A DNA stretch of 64,000 nt from Lepisosteus oculatus (GCF_040954835.1 NW_027168257.1:588501-652500); one strand, 5' to 3'; shown: positions 29,668 to 42,108, counted from the stretch's first letter. Program-made: numbers and translations. The notes: a model not told the origin generated them from the sequence alone.

Positions 29668-29741
29668 AGGCACCGCTGGTATTCAGACCCAGGATCGCCT
29701 GCTTACTAGGCAGGCACTTTAAGCCACTAGGGAACAGCGCC
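29668..29741 (-). pseudogene. tRNA-Thr(AGT), degraded
   Basis: The minus strand GGCGCTGTTCCCTAGTGG keeps anticodon AGT and the acceptor ends, but the D arm is altered. The T arm reads GGGTCTGAATACC, spoiling box B and one pair. No T-run follows. Its upstream flank matches that of the truncated tRNA-Thr at 16342. Confidence 0.75.
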
Positions 29742-30594
29742 AGCAGAGCACCGCCCTTTTACAGACACTTGGACACATCTGTGTTCGGTGTGCACTTAAC
29801 CTGCTCTCTGAGCCCGTTGCCTCCGTCCCATTTAATAGCAGAACTGACGCCAAGAGAAATGATGAGAAATGGCATTTATCGGGCACTTTTCATGTCCAAG
29901 GAGCTCAATGCCCTTGACACCTCCCATTCTTTGGCGACACCATTTTTTCTTTTAATTTCTATACTTATTGATAGAATAAAAACGATATGTCATGTACTGT
30001 AAGGGAAATGTCTCTTTTCATGGGGAAAGCTAGCACCAGCAAATGTTGTGTTTAGAAGAAGTGATTTAACATGACACGTGACCTAATTTACCGGAGCAAA
30101 AGCTCACCCAGCAAGCCCTGCTTTACTTCTACAGGAGAGAAGTACTGTAGAGTCTGCAAGATGTTCAGCTGGGTAGCTACGTCAGCATGCCTCGGCTGCA
30201 AAGGAACAAGTAATAGGTTTATTGCATGCTGAAAAGAGAAGAACGGAAACACAGTGTTTCGGCTGTGAGGTCTTCTCACACCTGAAGAAGCCTCACACCT
30301 GTAAAAGGCTCCATGGTTTTCTTTCTTCTCTTTTCAACATGGAATACACCTATTGTCTGCAAGATGTGACAATTTCATGGTGTTTTGGAAGAAAACCTTT
30401 TTTCTTTGAATTCAAAATCAATCGGAATTTCAGCACGACACATCAACACTTTTTCTTTTTTAAGGAGATGATATTTTAAACCTGATAAAAATAGTAGGAA
30501 ACACAAGTTTCTTGCTGTGAAAATTTAGATGGGGAAGTGTACTACTAGTAGCAGTGTAGAGCTCTCTGTGGTGGAGTGCAAGCACATGTTCTAT
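29742..30594. other. Flanks of tRNA-Thr and tRNA-Arg(TCG)
   Basis: 29742-29930 is the diverged tRNA-Thr upstream flank. 30195-30345 is the dispersed repeat tail (TGTTTCGGCTGTGAGG, then CACACCTGAAGAAGCC). 30360-30460 is a diverged version of the R-block end. No further gene. Confidence 0.5.
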
Positions 30595-30667
30595 GGGCCA
30601 GTGGCGTAATGGATAATGCATCTGACTTCGGATCAGAAGATTGTAGGTTCGAATCCTGCTTGGCTCG
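30595..30667 (+). tRNA. tRNA-Arg(TCG)
   Basis: 73 nt starting GGGCCAGTGGCGTAATGG, anticodon TCG in CTGACTTCGGATCAG, T arm GTAGGTTCGAATCCTGC, end TTGGCTCG. Box B is canonical, and TTTT follows about 7 nt downstream. The body is that of the tRNA-Arg(ACG) unit at 44324, so it likely arose by an A34-to-T change in that family. One acceptor mismatch-type position (GGGCCAG against TTGGCTC) pairs as G-T. It looks functional. Confidence 0.9.
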
Positions 30668-32224
30668 TGTGGCTTTTAAACCTCTCAGGTTCCTCGGTAA
30701 CAGGTTGCTGTCATGTATATGAACTATAGAAAAGCATTTGCCACAACCCGTAAATTAGCACGCAAGTGCGGGCTAGTTAACACAGAACTGTATGGAGATC
30801 ATCTCCAGCTCCGAGCTCAATTGCAATGAAAAAACATGCAGAACAGAACTGGAGAGCAGCTGAATTTGTGCTCAGTAGGGTGGGGAGGACTCAGCATTGC
30901 TATTGTTCTAATTGGCATGAACTGCAGGGGATCTGAATCAGAACACGTCACTTAGTTCGATCATTGCGTCAATATGTAGGCCACGTTAATATAGAATTAT
31001 TACTTTGTCTGTCTCGTCTTTGTATATAGCTGAATGTCCCTGACAATTTCATGTTAGTTTTTAAGAACGACATTGGTGCTAATATATACATATATAGCAT
31101 ATAAGGAACACGTAAAAGTTTAGTCCATGCTGAAAAGATAAGAAAACCGCCACAACGTTTCATCTTGGAATAAATCTTTACTTGTTGTTTTGCAGCCTAC
31201 CCATTCTGACCTAACTCCTCCCTTGAAATTCCCTAACAGATAAGGGTACGTAACGGCTCATGCGATGCTCAGTTGCAATTTGTCCCAAAACAAACAAGAA
31301 CAGCAGCTGAGGGTTTGAGTTTGAACATGCACTGTATTAAAGCAGCTTTTATTTCCATTGATAAATGCTAGATATTCCTACAGAGATTCTCCAGGTGTGT
31401 AAGCGATTCCTGTTTCTGTTTCTATTTCTGTTTCATATATATAAACAGTATATATATATATGTTACATGTGTCTCTGCAATAGTATAAATGTGTTATACA
31501 CTATCAGGGGCTGCTTTTTTGTGCACCTCATCTACAACAAGGGATTTTTTTTCATTTATGTTTGTGGACCTTCACCATTTGAGGAAGTGAGTTAGATAAG
31601 AAAGTTACAGGTATGGTGAGCAATGACTGACAAAGGCACGTACTGCGTATTCCTTACAGAAGTGTAAGCAATTTGTTCTAAAAAACACCGGCTAAAGTCC
31701 AACATCGTTAGCAATCTTATTACTTAAACAGAATTAACATCAATAAACTGTAAGGTGCTGGTACATGCGAGTAGATTTGATCTTCTATTAAACAAAAATG
31801 CAATTACAGCTCTAAAAGGTCAACCTAGACTTCTGTAACAGATCAGTTCAGATCATCGCTGTTCCTCTGACCTTGTGAGTCTTTGGAATTTTAAAATTGT
31901 ATTTTGCTTGCCTTTCATGTGGTCTGTGTACAAGTCACTGTGGCGTATGCGGTCCTACACAGCCTTGCTATAGATGTGACGAGCCTCCGCTATGTTGCAA
32001 TGGAGAACAGGTTCAGTAGGGAGCTGCCGAGAAAATTCAGCTGGAAAGCTCGTTGCAGAAAAGCATCGGTATCTGTGTCCAGCTGCAAAGCGTCCTTCGT
32101 GGGTGCTGAAGAATCGATTTCACAGGCTGCGGGTCCAGACGATTTAGAGTGTTAAAGGTCCCAGCGAAAACGAAACGGCGCTGGTCCTTTTACACGCACG
32201 CACGCAACCAAATGCAAAGGACGC
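30668..32224. other. Diverged tRNA-Arg unit downstream and spacer
   Basis: 30668-31400 aligns loosely with 44397-44757 and 58723-59280 (for example CTGTCTCGTC and GAATGTCCCTGACAAT). 31110-31190 carries the dispersed repeat tail, and 31435-31460 an AT dinucleotide run. 31400-32224 has nothing recognisable except a diverged S-flank from about 32030. Confidence 0.5.
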
Positions 32225-32306
32225 CGTAGTCGGCAGGATTTGAACCTGCGCGGGGAGACCCCAACGGATTTCAAGTCCGTCACCTTAACCACTCGGCCAC
32301 GACTAC
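32225..32306 (-). tRNA. tRNA-Ser(TGA)
   Basis: 82 nt, minus strand: GTAGTCGTGGCCGAGTGG, anticodon TGA in CGGACTTGAAATCCG, long variable arm TGGGGTCTCCCCGC, T arm GCAGGTTCAAATCCTGC, end GCCGACTAC plus G. All arms pair fully, including compensating changes in the anticodon stem. Boxes A and B are canonical, so it is probably functional, although the nearest T-run is about 55 nt away. Confidence 0.93.
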
Positions 32307-33979
32307 AGCGAGCGCCACGGCCGCTGCCTTCTTGCTACAATCGAACAGGGAGTGCGAGGCGGCGGCGGCGGCGGAGGCAACTTTTTTCAAGTTCGCTCTC
32401 CGTTTAAGAAACCTTTTACGCCATACGTGCAAGCACACACACACACACCTCAGAGGACTTAAGGGTGGCTTCAAGTTGGAATGATAAAGTCTCCCCGTTC
32501 GGACATGAAAACAGAACGTTCTTAGACAGAAAGCAATCAACAACGGAGACATGTGGACGACGATTTTAGTCACTGCACTTTGAATAGCATTTTTACTCCA
32601 GTTACAGGAGATGCACCAATGGCCCTTGACCTACGCTCTTACCAATGCCTTGAACATTCAAACAAAACAGCCCTAAAGTCCTGCGGTTTAATATAACGCT
32701 GTTACGTGTCGAGGCAGTATTTGACTCCGTCCTACCGTTGAGACACGGGGCGTACAGATGCAGCTATTCAAAACAAGCGGGCGATACCACATTATTTTGC
32801 GGTGCGCTTTACGCAGTCTACCACGAGTTACCGTAAATTCTCCTATAAAACCGCAATTAAAATAATAGTATCCGGAATTTCTGCAAGGTGGAGCTAATAA
32901 AGCTCAACCTCTCATGTTTGAGCTGTCGCCATCAAAGTCTTTAACGAAGATATTACTAATAGTATTAATAATGAATGACCTTGGACAAGCTGTAAACTCA
33001 AAGTAGTGCCCTGGTCCACATTCTTTTTTTCATTGACCGTCTTTGTAAAAGTAACACCACAGCATTTCGCAATCACGCATTTGTTTCCAATCATGCAAAG
33101 TACAGTAATTTTTGAGAATCTCCGATTCACCATGCCTTTCACATGCTCATAAAAGAGATTGATTTAGGAACATAAACATATTACTGTATGCAAACTGTAC
33201 TGTATACAGTATGTATATGTACATGTATATTTAATGTCTTTACTGTGCCCGTTTAAGCATTGAATATTTATATGGAATTTTACCACTGAAGGGAAATCTT
33301 AGTACCTGAGCATAAAAAGAATAGGAGCATACTGTAACACGTGTGAAGGCCATAAACGATATTAATTTTGGAACTTAAACATACAGTATATGGCTGGTCT
33401 CGGTACTTTAAAGAAAACATACACACCAGTATTCCATTTCTCCCTAAACATTTTAAGCATCGAAGTCTTTAACTAACGTGATACTGGAGTCAACAAGCTC
33501 CGGTACAAGAATTTGATTAAAAGGGAATATAATATGGAATCGCGTATTTAAAGAAATTAATAACGATATAATTATACTCATGTACCGCAACACAAGAATT
33601 GTTACATAATGTTTCGTAGGGCTTTTTCGACACTCTTTGTGTGACCTTGCTGGTGGTGCTGTGGGTTAGCTTCCTGACTCCTACATCACATGTTGTGTGT
33701 TTGAATCCTGCTGGAGCCGTTACTTTTTTTTAATAAACATTTTTTTAAAAAAATACAATGTTTCCCTGGCTCAGAGATTAAATAAAACTTCACTCGCACC
33801 AAACAAATTTATATTTCTAATTATCATAACATGATCAAATTTAAGTCATTTTAATAACAATGAATAGTCACCTAGGCGTTACAATATAAACATTTATATT
33901 GATTTAAAACCCATAAATAAAGCTGATACTGTTTAGACTTTTAATTATTTAAAACTGTATTACAGCAGCACAATGCACA
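32307..33979. other. S-flank remnant and AT-rich unassigned DNA
   Basis: 32307-32640 is a diverged S-flank. 32640-33979 is AT-rich with no gene seen. It holds a tRNA-like stretch at 33640-33716, discussed among the rejected items. Confidence 0.45.
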
Positions 33980-34140
33980 ATGCAACGTAATAATAATAAT
34001 AATAATAATAATAATCATAATAATAATAATCATAATAATAATTGCTTACATTTATATAGCGCTTTTCTGGACACTCCACTCAAAGTGCTTTACAGGCAAT
34101 GGGGACTCCCCACCAATGTGCAGCATCCACACATAAATCG
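33980..34140 (-). mobile_element. 3' tail of 5S-headed SINE with TTA microsatellite
   Basis: The minus strand ends GGACACTCCAC reversed, that is AAAGCGCTATATAAATGTAA-like sequence followed by a TTATTATTA run (plus strand 33990-34040). This is the conserved tail of the fish SINE whose head is at 7531-7800. Only the tail is present. Confidence 0.65.
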
Positions 34141-34195
34141 CTATCTTTGTCTTCCGTGTAATAATGTTCACCTCTCTGTCCAGCAATTTAACAAT

Positions 34196-34275
34196 AGTAA
34201 TAATAATGAACTTTATTGTATATGGCGCCTTAAAAGCTGGCTCCTCAAAGCGCTTTACAGGATAAAAACAATAAC
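34196..34275. repeat. Dispersed repeat tail (CTCAAAGCGCTTTACAGGAT)
   Basis: Short retroposon-like tail with TGAACTTTATTGTATATGG and an adjoining AAT run; family unknown. Confidence 0.45.
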
Positions 34276-34769
34276 AACAATACTGTTAGGCTGGGCAAAC
34301 GATTTTTTTTAAAGAAATACAAAATGAGATATAATGATGTGTTCCGGCTTAGACATTAATGAAGAGCATAACACGTGGGTGGCCAGCGGGAGTGCTGGCT
34401 GTGACGGATTAAACCGGTTTCACAGGTATTTTCACAGTAGAAGGGGACCAGATTTCCAGCGAAAGACACCTTCCCCCCTCAAAAACCAAGGAAGTACAGT
34501 ACTTACTAGTTAAGAAAGCCAGGCTCCTCAACGAAATCGCTTTAACATGCTAATGCGATGGTGTTACAGTCCGGGCGTGGCAAGCTTCTAATGTCAACCC
34601 GACTATGGCGAATGGAACCCTTCTTTTATTGGAAGAAAATGAACATATTCTAGTCCTAAATGAATTAATAGCAAACATGGTTTACATAAAAGACATTTTT
34701 CCAAGAAAGTTTAGCCTTTGTCACTAATGAAACCACTAAATAAAGACATAAATAAAGAAATCCCCTGGA
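34276..34769. other. Unassigned intergenic DNA
   Basis: No gene or repeat recognised. Confidence 0.4.
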
Positions 34770-36380
34770 GCAACATTCACAGGTTAGACAGGAGGTTCAG
34801 CTGGACGCTGAGACTACTGCGCTGTGGACACACCTGATCCCAGATGCCGATTCCCTCTGCTGTGACCCAGGGAACCTGCAGTCAGGTAACATTATTTCTC
34901 ACAACTACCAGGTAGTGAGTGAGATTGACCTGATTGTTCCTGCCTCAACGGCAGGGTTGCCAATACACCCAGTCCCCCAGAAGGGACAGGGAATGAAAGC
35001 CGAGCCGGTTTTCTTACAGCCACCAGCTCAGTTTGTCAGTCTGAGTCTGACCAACAGTGGTTCAGCACCAACCACTGGAGCTGGATGGGCAAGCCACCTG
35101 ACTGTTAGTGCAGAACATGGAAAAGGGGGGTGTCAGAATCCCCGCCTGCACTGACATGGGCCTGGTGGGTGATGGTGAGTTCAAAGACAGTGAACTAGCT
35201 ATCCCAGTGCTGGGGCAGCTCCCTGAACCCCTAGAGAGGGAAGGGGGGAGCGAGCAGGTGTCCTACACCCACGCCCAGCGAACGATTGTAAACATGCCGA
35301 TAGAGGGATTCCTCAATCAGGAAGTGTGCAGGGTGGACCTGAACAGTGAGAATGGAGTAACAATCCCAGATCCCTCAGGTGCTCCAGATGACCACTAAGC
35401 CAAGGGTCAGGCATGCTCCACCGCTGCACCACCCCCTGCAGGGTTCCTAGAGCACAGGCATGAACAAATCGAAAAAGCAGATGTCCTGGAAATGGAGGAG
35501 CAGCATCAGCAGCTGCGTCAGATCTCCTCAGATTTCCAGGATGTTGGTGCCCAAGATGCCACATGGCATACTGAGAAAGAGACCATGTACATGCTGCGCC
35601 AACTTAGAAAGGCAACAGTCACTCAGAAGGAGATGACTGGGATCAGCCACCCGAAAAGACTTTTGGGAGGACTGATTGCTGCCGCCACTGTTGTGTGTTT
35701 GCTATTTCTGATAGGTTTGCGTGCTACTGGCCCCAAGGAGGCCATAGTACAGCATGGTAACTTGACACTGTACGGTCTGGAACCAGACAACATAAGACCA
35801 AACTTGAGGTCGTGGATGCCTTCAGGTGCCACACTATTGAATTGGATAGAAATCCAAGAAACAGTAAGCCCTCAGGAGGTACAGGTAGTTAGTTTGCTTT
35901 AATGGAACAAACCTCCAAACCACCCTGGCAGGTGCCCAACACAGGTGTCATGGTTCATCAGGGGGGCTGGGAACAGGAACCGGTGTTATTGTAACACTGC
36001 TGCTGGGAAGCTGGATCATGGCTGACAATGTACTCTGAATGCAGTACTCTTACATCAAGATGTACTCCGGGTAGCACAAATGAGTCAAAGTTAGCATTTC
36101 AAAAGAAAGGAAGTTACTTCTTCCCCAAATATCTGCCTACAGAGGTATCAGATACTGACAGTGAACTTCCTGATTTGTAATGCCTAGACTGAGATGATGT
36201 CTCCTACCGTGTTTATACATACTCCAGATGTTTTTCATCCTGTTTGTTCCCAATGCTGGTTCCGGTATGAATTCTCGAGGAGAAATGTGGACATTTAAGG
36301 TTAATGTTCTAATGACAGGGGACATCACTTAACTCTGTTTTGTTTTGAAGGCAACAATGTCTCAGGACCTCGTGACCTTC

Positions 36381-36394
36381 AAAAAGGGGGGATA
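36381..36394 (+). other. Polypurine tract of fossil B
   Basis: AAAAAGGGGGGATA immediately before the TG of the LTR. Confidence 0.75.
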
Positions 36395-37962
36395 TGTAGA
36401 GGCAATGCTTGTTAATAAGACAGAAATAAGTGTTGCTGTGCTTTCCCAAATGAGGCCCCATCTCTCTCTTCATCTCTGTGGTGCAGCCACAGAGAAACTA
36501 TTCATGCAGGCTGATTTAAAGATGTTTTCTTTTGATAAGGGACAGCTCCCAAATGGGGATGCACTTAGCTAAGCCTGGCTATCATGATCAATGGTCATCC
36601 ATTGGCGCCTATCTGTCTAGGGAGTGCCAGATGGACATCTGGATTGCATTCCTAGGTGTCAGGAGTAAGTGACTCATATCTCACCTTGATCAACCAGTCA
36701 GGGACTGGTAGGGCAATGTAACCCATGTGGGACTCTGATGCCCATTAAACTTTCAGCCAATGACAAGCCAAAGTTCCTCCAGGTAAAAACAGGCAACAGA
36801 GAGCCTGGAGAACTTGAACTTGAACTTGAACTTTATTGCCATATGTAACCGGTACTGGTACAATGGAATTCTTACTTACAGAAAGTCTCTCGATTGTAAA
36901 ACAAGTGTAAAAAACAAAACAAAGTGCAACCAGTGCATCAAGACAATGTACAAACAAACAATAGACAATGTGCAGGAGAACTAGTAGGACTATTCCAGTA
37001 GGAGAATTCTAAGGAGAATTCCAGGGGTGCAAGACAATTCCATGGCAGGACGGCCCAGGAGCAGAAGGCTCCCAAGGGCAGGACATTCTCACAGCACGCC
37101 TCCTGACCATCCTGAGACTCAGCCCGGACAACCACGGAACGGCCAGTGTGTCCGAGTGCCAGTACTTTCCTCTGTTCTAAGAGTCGAGAGTGGAGGTTGC
37201 CACGAGTAACCAGAGGATCCACCCGAGGTTAGCATCAGCAGCAAGCCTCGTGAACAGGTCGGAACTGTGGACAGCTGAATCACTAATCAGAACAAGCGCT
37301 TCATCAGGAACGAACCGGTCCTCTTCCTGACCTGCTGGGACCCACAGTCATCTTTTCTCCTGTGCATAAACTTTGCTAGTTAAAGCCAACACTAACTAGC
37401 CGGTCAGTGAGCATCAGCAGCGCACTGTCGCAAACCGCACAGCACAACCTGGCACCAAGCCAGACAGCGCGGATTGGACAGCAACAAGCCTGCAACTGCT
37501 TCTTTGAGTCCGCAGGAGATCTGAATCCCCAGAGATTGGATGAGTATTCAACTTCAATGCATTACAGCTCGAGAATTCAATTGTCATCCCAACCAGTTGA
37601 TACCAATTTAATTCCTAAGAGTTATGTACTTGTTTTGAGTATCCAATGTAGAAGTTATAACCAAGTTCATTTACAAAACGGTCTAAATGAATGATATACT
37701 GAACATATGTCCTCTTGATATATGTAACTCTTTGTAACTGACTGAATATATACCTTTTGTATTCTGATAAACCTCTTGATAAGATCTGTTTGGTTTACAT
37801 GCATATTCTATGTATTAATAAATGTATCCTCGTGTATTAGTACCTATGTGTGTGCGTTGTTTGAGTTATATCGCATGGTTGGATTCTAAGGCCATCCAAA
37901 GAATCATTTTATGATTTACTGCTACAATTAATAATTGTCCCAGTTAATGCCCAAACCCTACA
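36395..37962 (+). mobile_element. 3' LTR of fossil B
   Basis: TGTAGAGGC ... CCCTACA; its last 300 bp aligns with the LTR of fossil A (shared CTGCTACAATTAATAATTGT and TATGTGTGTGCGTTGTT). At 1568 bp it is longer than the 823-bp LTR of A, partly because of an unrelated repeat inserted near 36815-36960. Confidence 0.65.
36815..36960 (-). repeat. Dispersed repeat (TTGAACTTGAACTTTATTGC) in the LTR
   Basis: Short retroposon-like piece with a TTGAAC tandem end and TTTATTGCCATATG; common tail type in fishes. Orientation inferred from the tandem end. Confidence 0.4.
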
Positions 37963-37967
37963 GAACT

Positions 37968-38280
37968 GGTGCCTTCAGAGAGCACGCAACAATCTATACA
38001 AGTACGATTCTAGAAATGCTGACCAGATTACGTTTTAAGAAGGAACTGTGCCTCAGGTTCCGCCGAGATCTTAACTCGGATGGCAGGATTCAGAGCCCGG
38101 AGTGTGGACTGATGGCGCACGGAGGGTCCACATACTGTGGATCCCGCAGTGATCTTCCGCGTGTTCAAACCGCCAGCGTGTGACTCCCCTGTCCCCGTGA
38201 CCTCATTACTCTGCTCTCGCCTCTGTGCAGCCGAGCCCGACTCATGGTAAAGTGGAAAAAAATATGCCCTCAACGTGAGA
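37968..38280 (-). repeat. R-block, inverted fragment
   Basis: Inverted copy of about 16750-17050; joins LTR fossil B directly. Confidence 0.75.
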
Positions 38281-38745
38281 TTTACTCTGGAGCGAGGATA
38301 GATGTTACCTTTTTATCGTTGAACAGGATGTATGTGATGTGGCAACTAGGTTCAATTTTGATTCCTGCGGCGATTCCTGTGTCTACCACTAATGTAAGAG
38401 CTATTTCAAGTGTGGTGTGGTGCGGCTTTTCAAATGCTCAACAGGATGACTTCGCATGCACGCGTGCTTTCATGCAGTCGTTTGTGAAACCATGTCTGCT
38501 TACGTGCAAACGGGCGTGGTTTCATGTATGCAAAAAACTTTCCTGGGCTTTTCTGAAGCACATAAAATTATTTGGAGATATACATTTGTCTTGTTTTCCT
38601 CTTAGGCTCTAGAATTGATAACTTTTTTTTCATTTTTGGCCTTTTTCTTCGTTTTCCAGAAAGTGGTTGCAAGCCCAATATCATGCGAAGAAACATCAGG
38701 ATTCGGGGATCAGTCAATGGATTTTGTTCAAAGTTGGATTGTTGC
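38281..38745 (+). repeat. D-block: alternative S-flank continuation
   Basis: 38365-38745 is repeated at 63238-63596. It starts as S-flank (GATTCCTG, CTACCACTAATGTAAGAGC) and continues differently after CGGCTTTTCAAATGCT. It ends in an acceptor-like stretch followed by AAAGTGGTTGCAAGCCC, perhaps an exon remnant. Confidence 0.6.
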
Positions 38746-40740
38746 TCTCTGTGGACCAAGAGATGTTGTTCTATAATGTTTTTTTTTTCAAATTTAAAAA
38801 TATCATTTTTTCATGGAGCTTTGAAGGGGATGGATTCACCTTATGATCATTTCTGAAACTGGCAAATGAGTGTCTGCTACAATATGATTGCTACATATCT
38901 GCATTTGTTGGTTTTTAAGGAGTAAGAGTGCAAGGGGTTTAAACCTGCGATCCAGTGTGTTGAAGTATTTCACAACACTACCCATAGCACATCTGGAAAT
39001 AAATCCTCATAATGATTATTGCCCTGGGGATGTACCAAAAAATCAGTGAGCATATATATATATATCACTGTGTTGAAGCTAGAGACACAGAATAACTGCA
39101 AACACATCCTAAATACAGTGTTCCTGCACCTTTGACCTCATCCAGAATGTATCGTTTTTTTAAAGGGATTGCTGTCAGAATGCACAACTGAATCCCAAAC
39201 AGAATCTCTAGTCAAATATGATCATTTGTGAAACAGGCAAATGAGTCTCTCAGGTGCCCATTGCTCATTTTCAGACACATTTATGCAATACTTTCACCAT
39301 GCGTTGAGCAATAGGGATTAAAGATACCAGAGGTAAGGTTTAAAAGTGATTCTGAGGTGCAACACATCAGCGATACAGCTAGGCATCTGAAATGCGGGGT
39401 TTGAGAGCCCTTCAGGGAACACCGTACCCTAAAGGTACCAGAAGTCCACTTGTATAAGCATTAAGTCACTGTCACCCCTGTTACAATGTGATTGCTACAT
39501 ATCTTCATTTCTTTGGTTTTGAAAGGAGTAAGAGTGCAGGGGGTCTAAATCTGCGATCCAGTGTGTTGAAGTATTTCACAACACTACCTCTAGCCCGTCT
39601 GGAAATAAATCCTCATTCTGATTGTTGCCCTGGGCATGTACCAATAAATCACTGAGCATATATATATATAGCACTGTGTTGAAGCTAGAGACCTGTATGT
39701 AATAATATGATGCTAAAATGTTATTTTCAGATATATTAATGTAATAAATGATTGCTTATGCTTTATAAACAAATCTAATTAAAATAAAAGCTTAAGTTTT
39801 GTATTTATCTTGTACCATAGAACATGATTTTCTTTGTATTTCAATCCCACAAAGTGTCCAAATGACGCACTACATGATATAAGGAAGATTATCACATGCA
39901 TATCGGTATTATCTTTCTTACGAAAATGCATTCCTTTCATTACCTTTTACTTTTTAAAATGAACTCAAATTGTGTATAATGTAATAATTTAAGTAGAATA
40001 GATTCTAATAATATAATGATCCAGTGTGTTGCACTACTTCAATGCTTCACTGCTCTATGCCATCTGGAAATAAATCCTCAGACTGCTTACTGCCCTGGGC
40101 ATGTACCAATAAATTACAGGAGCACATCTATATATCACTGCGTTGAAGCAGGGGACACACAATCACTGCAAACACATCCTAAATACAGTGTTCCAGCACC
40201 ACTGACCTCATCCAGAACGTATCATTTCTTGAAAGGGATTGCTGTCCGAATGCACATCTGAATCCCAAACAGAATCTCTAGTAAAATACGATCATTTGTG
40301 AAACAGGTAAATGACTGTCTCAGGGGCCCATTCCTCATTTTCAAGACACATGTATGCAGTACGTACACCATGAATTGAGCAATAGGGATTAAAGACACCA
40401 CAGGTAAGGTTAGAAGTCATTCTGACTATATTCTAAAATATTGGACTCATATTCTTATGATGGCAGACATGATCCTGCGTGTAAAACCGGGGTTAATGGA
40501 CATTATATGACTGTCAATTCTGTTTTGTTTTGGAGACTCTTGGCTGCCTATGTGGTACAGTGCAGCGTGAAGGAAACATTTTCCAAAACTGTGTCAGCTC
40601 AAAAGTTGTAAGAGAACCTCTCCAGCTGCTTTAACTCTCTTCATTTTTGTCATTTAATTGTCTGTCGGCACTATGTGGCAGTGTTGCATGACAACCCATC
40701 TCACCACGGAAAGGGACCTAACAGCTTTGGTAAGAGAGGA
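38746..40740 (-). repeat. K-block, inverted, with internal repeats
   Basis: Inverted counterpart of 53290-54800 and 6185-6900. The segment near 38930-39160 recurs at 39530-39690. 40490-40740 is the tRNA-Ile downstream flank, repeated inverted at 62283-62760. No gene. Confidence 0.6.
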
Positions 40741-40750
40741 GAAATTGACC

Positions 40751-40824
40751 TGGCCCGTACAGGGCTCGAACCCACAACCTTGGCGTCACTAGCACCACAC
40801 TCTAACCCACTGAGCTAACCGGCC
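40751..40824 (-). tRNA. tRNA-Ile body with AGT (Thr) anticodon
   Basis: 74 nt, minus strand GGCCGGTTAGCTCAGTGGG ... ACGGGCCA, clearly the tRNA-Ile(AAT) gene of 7191 and 62209. The anticodon loop is CTAGTGA, giving AGT, a threonine anticodon. Anticodon, acceptor and T arms (GTGGGTTCGAGCCCTGT, with one weakened pair) still form and box B is good. No T-run follows closely. It may be a pseudogene or an identity-switched tRNA; the sequence alone cannot decide. Confidence 0.8.
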
Positions 40825-41227
40825 TCACGACAGTGGTCCTCTCTGTGCTGCAAAAAATCGAACTCAGGGAATTTCTTTTGTCCTCCTTTGAATAGAAAGC
40901 TGTGTAATTCAGTGTATGGGCTTTCTCATGCAGTTTTTATGGTTCTTGTAACCCAAATCCTACACTGGCCTGAAGTGCCCCCCCATTTCACAGCATTTTT
41001 CAGCTGATTTAAAATGTACCTAAAGGAGGAGCATTATTGAAGACCATCAATTACCAAGAGCTTTTGTCAAAGGTTTTGGTGGTCATTTTTAATGACCACA
41101 GAGCGCTGTGACCTCGGTTTTACATCTCATCCAAAGGACGGCACCCTTTTACAACACAGCGTCTCCGTCACTATGCTGGGGCATTGGGACCCGCACAGAC
41201 CTCAGGGTGAGGGCCCCCCGCCGGCAC
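40825..41227 (-). repeat. tRNA-Ile upstream flank and SINE body
   Basis: 40825-41094 equals 7265-7530. 41095-41227 is the SINE body (minus sense) as at 7531-7665, cut by the LTR element after CCGCCGGCAC. Confidence 0.7.
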
Positions 41228-42104
41228 TGTTACGTCCCAGTGTGTGTTCTGTGTGTTTTTCTGTTATGTCCACACTGCTGACCCTTGATTGTTCTCCCTT
41301 CCCCATTGGCCAACCATCACACCACTGTTTCAATATGATGTCATCATTAATTAGCCTTCAGCCAATCAGAACACATTTTATTCACTATATAACATGGAGG
41401 CTTTCAGAAAGAAAAGGCCTTTCGTTTGACTTCGGTCCCGTTCGGTTTTGGTTTTCGCTTCGCTTCGCTTCGCTTCGCTTCTTGTTATTGCTTTGGCTTC
41501 GTTTGTTGGTTTGTTTTGCTTTGTGTTTGTGTATTTTCGTATAGCTTCGGCTTTGTTGTTTTGTTGGTTTTACGTTAGTTTCTTTGTACTTTCGTTTGTT
41601 TGTGTGTTCATCCTTGATTTGTCTTTACCTTGCCCAAGTGTTACATGTTCAACTTATGTGTTCTTTTGTACCCTGTCCTGTTGATAACTCTTGTTTTTCC
41701 TTATTTGTATTCCTGGTTCACTTGTGTTTTTGTGTGAACTTTTGTATATAAGGTTAGTTTAGGTTGTTGGGTACACTTACACACTTAGTTAATTTTGTAT
41801 TAGTACACTAGTTTAGTACGGGTGAGTGCCATTTGTCTTGTATGGTTTTGGGTAGTCAGTGCAGGTTAACTAGGGTGTTGAAGACGCAGAAGACCGTGTG
41901 TTTCTGGTTTTCTTTTGTAGTCAGATTAGCTTTCCCTCACTGTCCTAGCCAGCTCCATTTTGTTTGTTATTTTCTTTTCTTTGGCACCACTCTAGTTCCT
42001 TACCCTTATCACGCTTCCTAGTCCCTCACCAAAACCCATCTGCTTCCAAAAGACTTATCCTAAATGTTACACCCCTTTCCCCCTAGACACTTGGGGTTGT
42101 AACA
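41228..42104 (+). mobile_element. 5' LTR of the Gypsy-type element
   Basis: 877 bp with inverted ends TGTTAC ... GTAACA. A TATATAA-like promoter motif lies near 41390 and a CTTCG tandem run at 41457-41481. Confidence 0.85.
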
Positions 42105-42108
42105 TTAT

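Larger units (their letters stand above)
34770..37962 (+). mobile_element. Retrovirus-like LTR fossil B (internal part plus 3' LTR)
   Basis: Plus-strand relative of fossil A. A region at about 34900-35200 matches its second protease-like domain (SEIDLIVPASTAGLP against NESDLIVPASTAGFP). A region at 35490-35900 encodes a short frame with a hydrophobic segment (LLGGLIAAATVVCLLFLIGL) that may be an envelope leader; this is inference. A polypurine tract and LTR follow. Most of pol and the 5' LTR are missing and the remnant has multiple breaks. Divergence from fossil A indicates an old, distinct insertion. Confidence 0.65.

Noticed and set aside
33640-33716. tRNA-like stretch with TGTGTTTGAATCCTGC resembling a B box and GTGGGTTAGC resembling a D arm
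   Set aside because: Acceptor strands and the anticodon arm do not pair convincingly; at most a tRNA-derived SINE head or chance.
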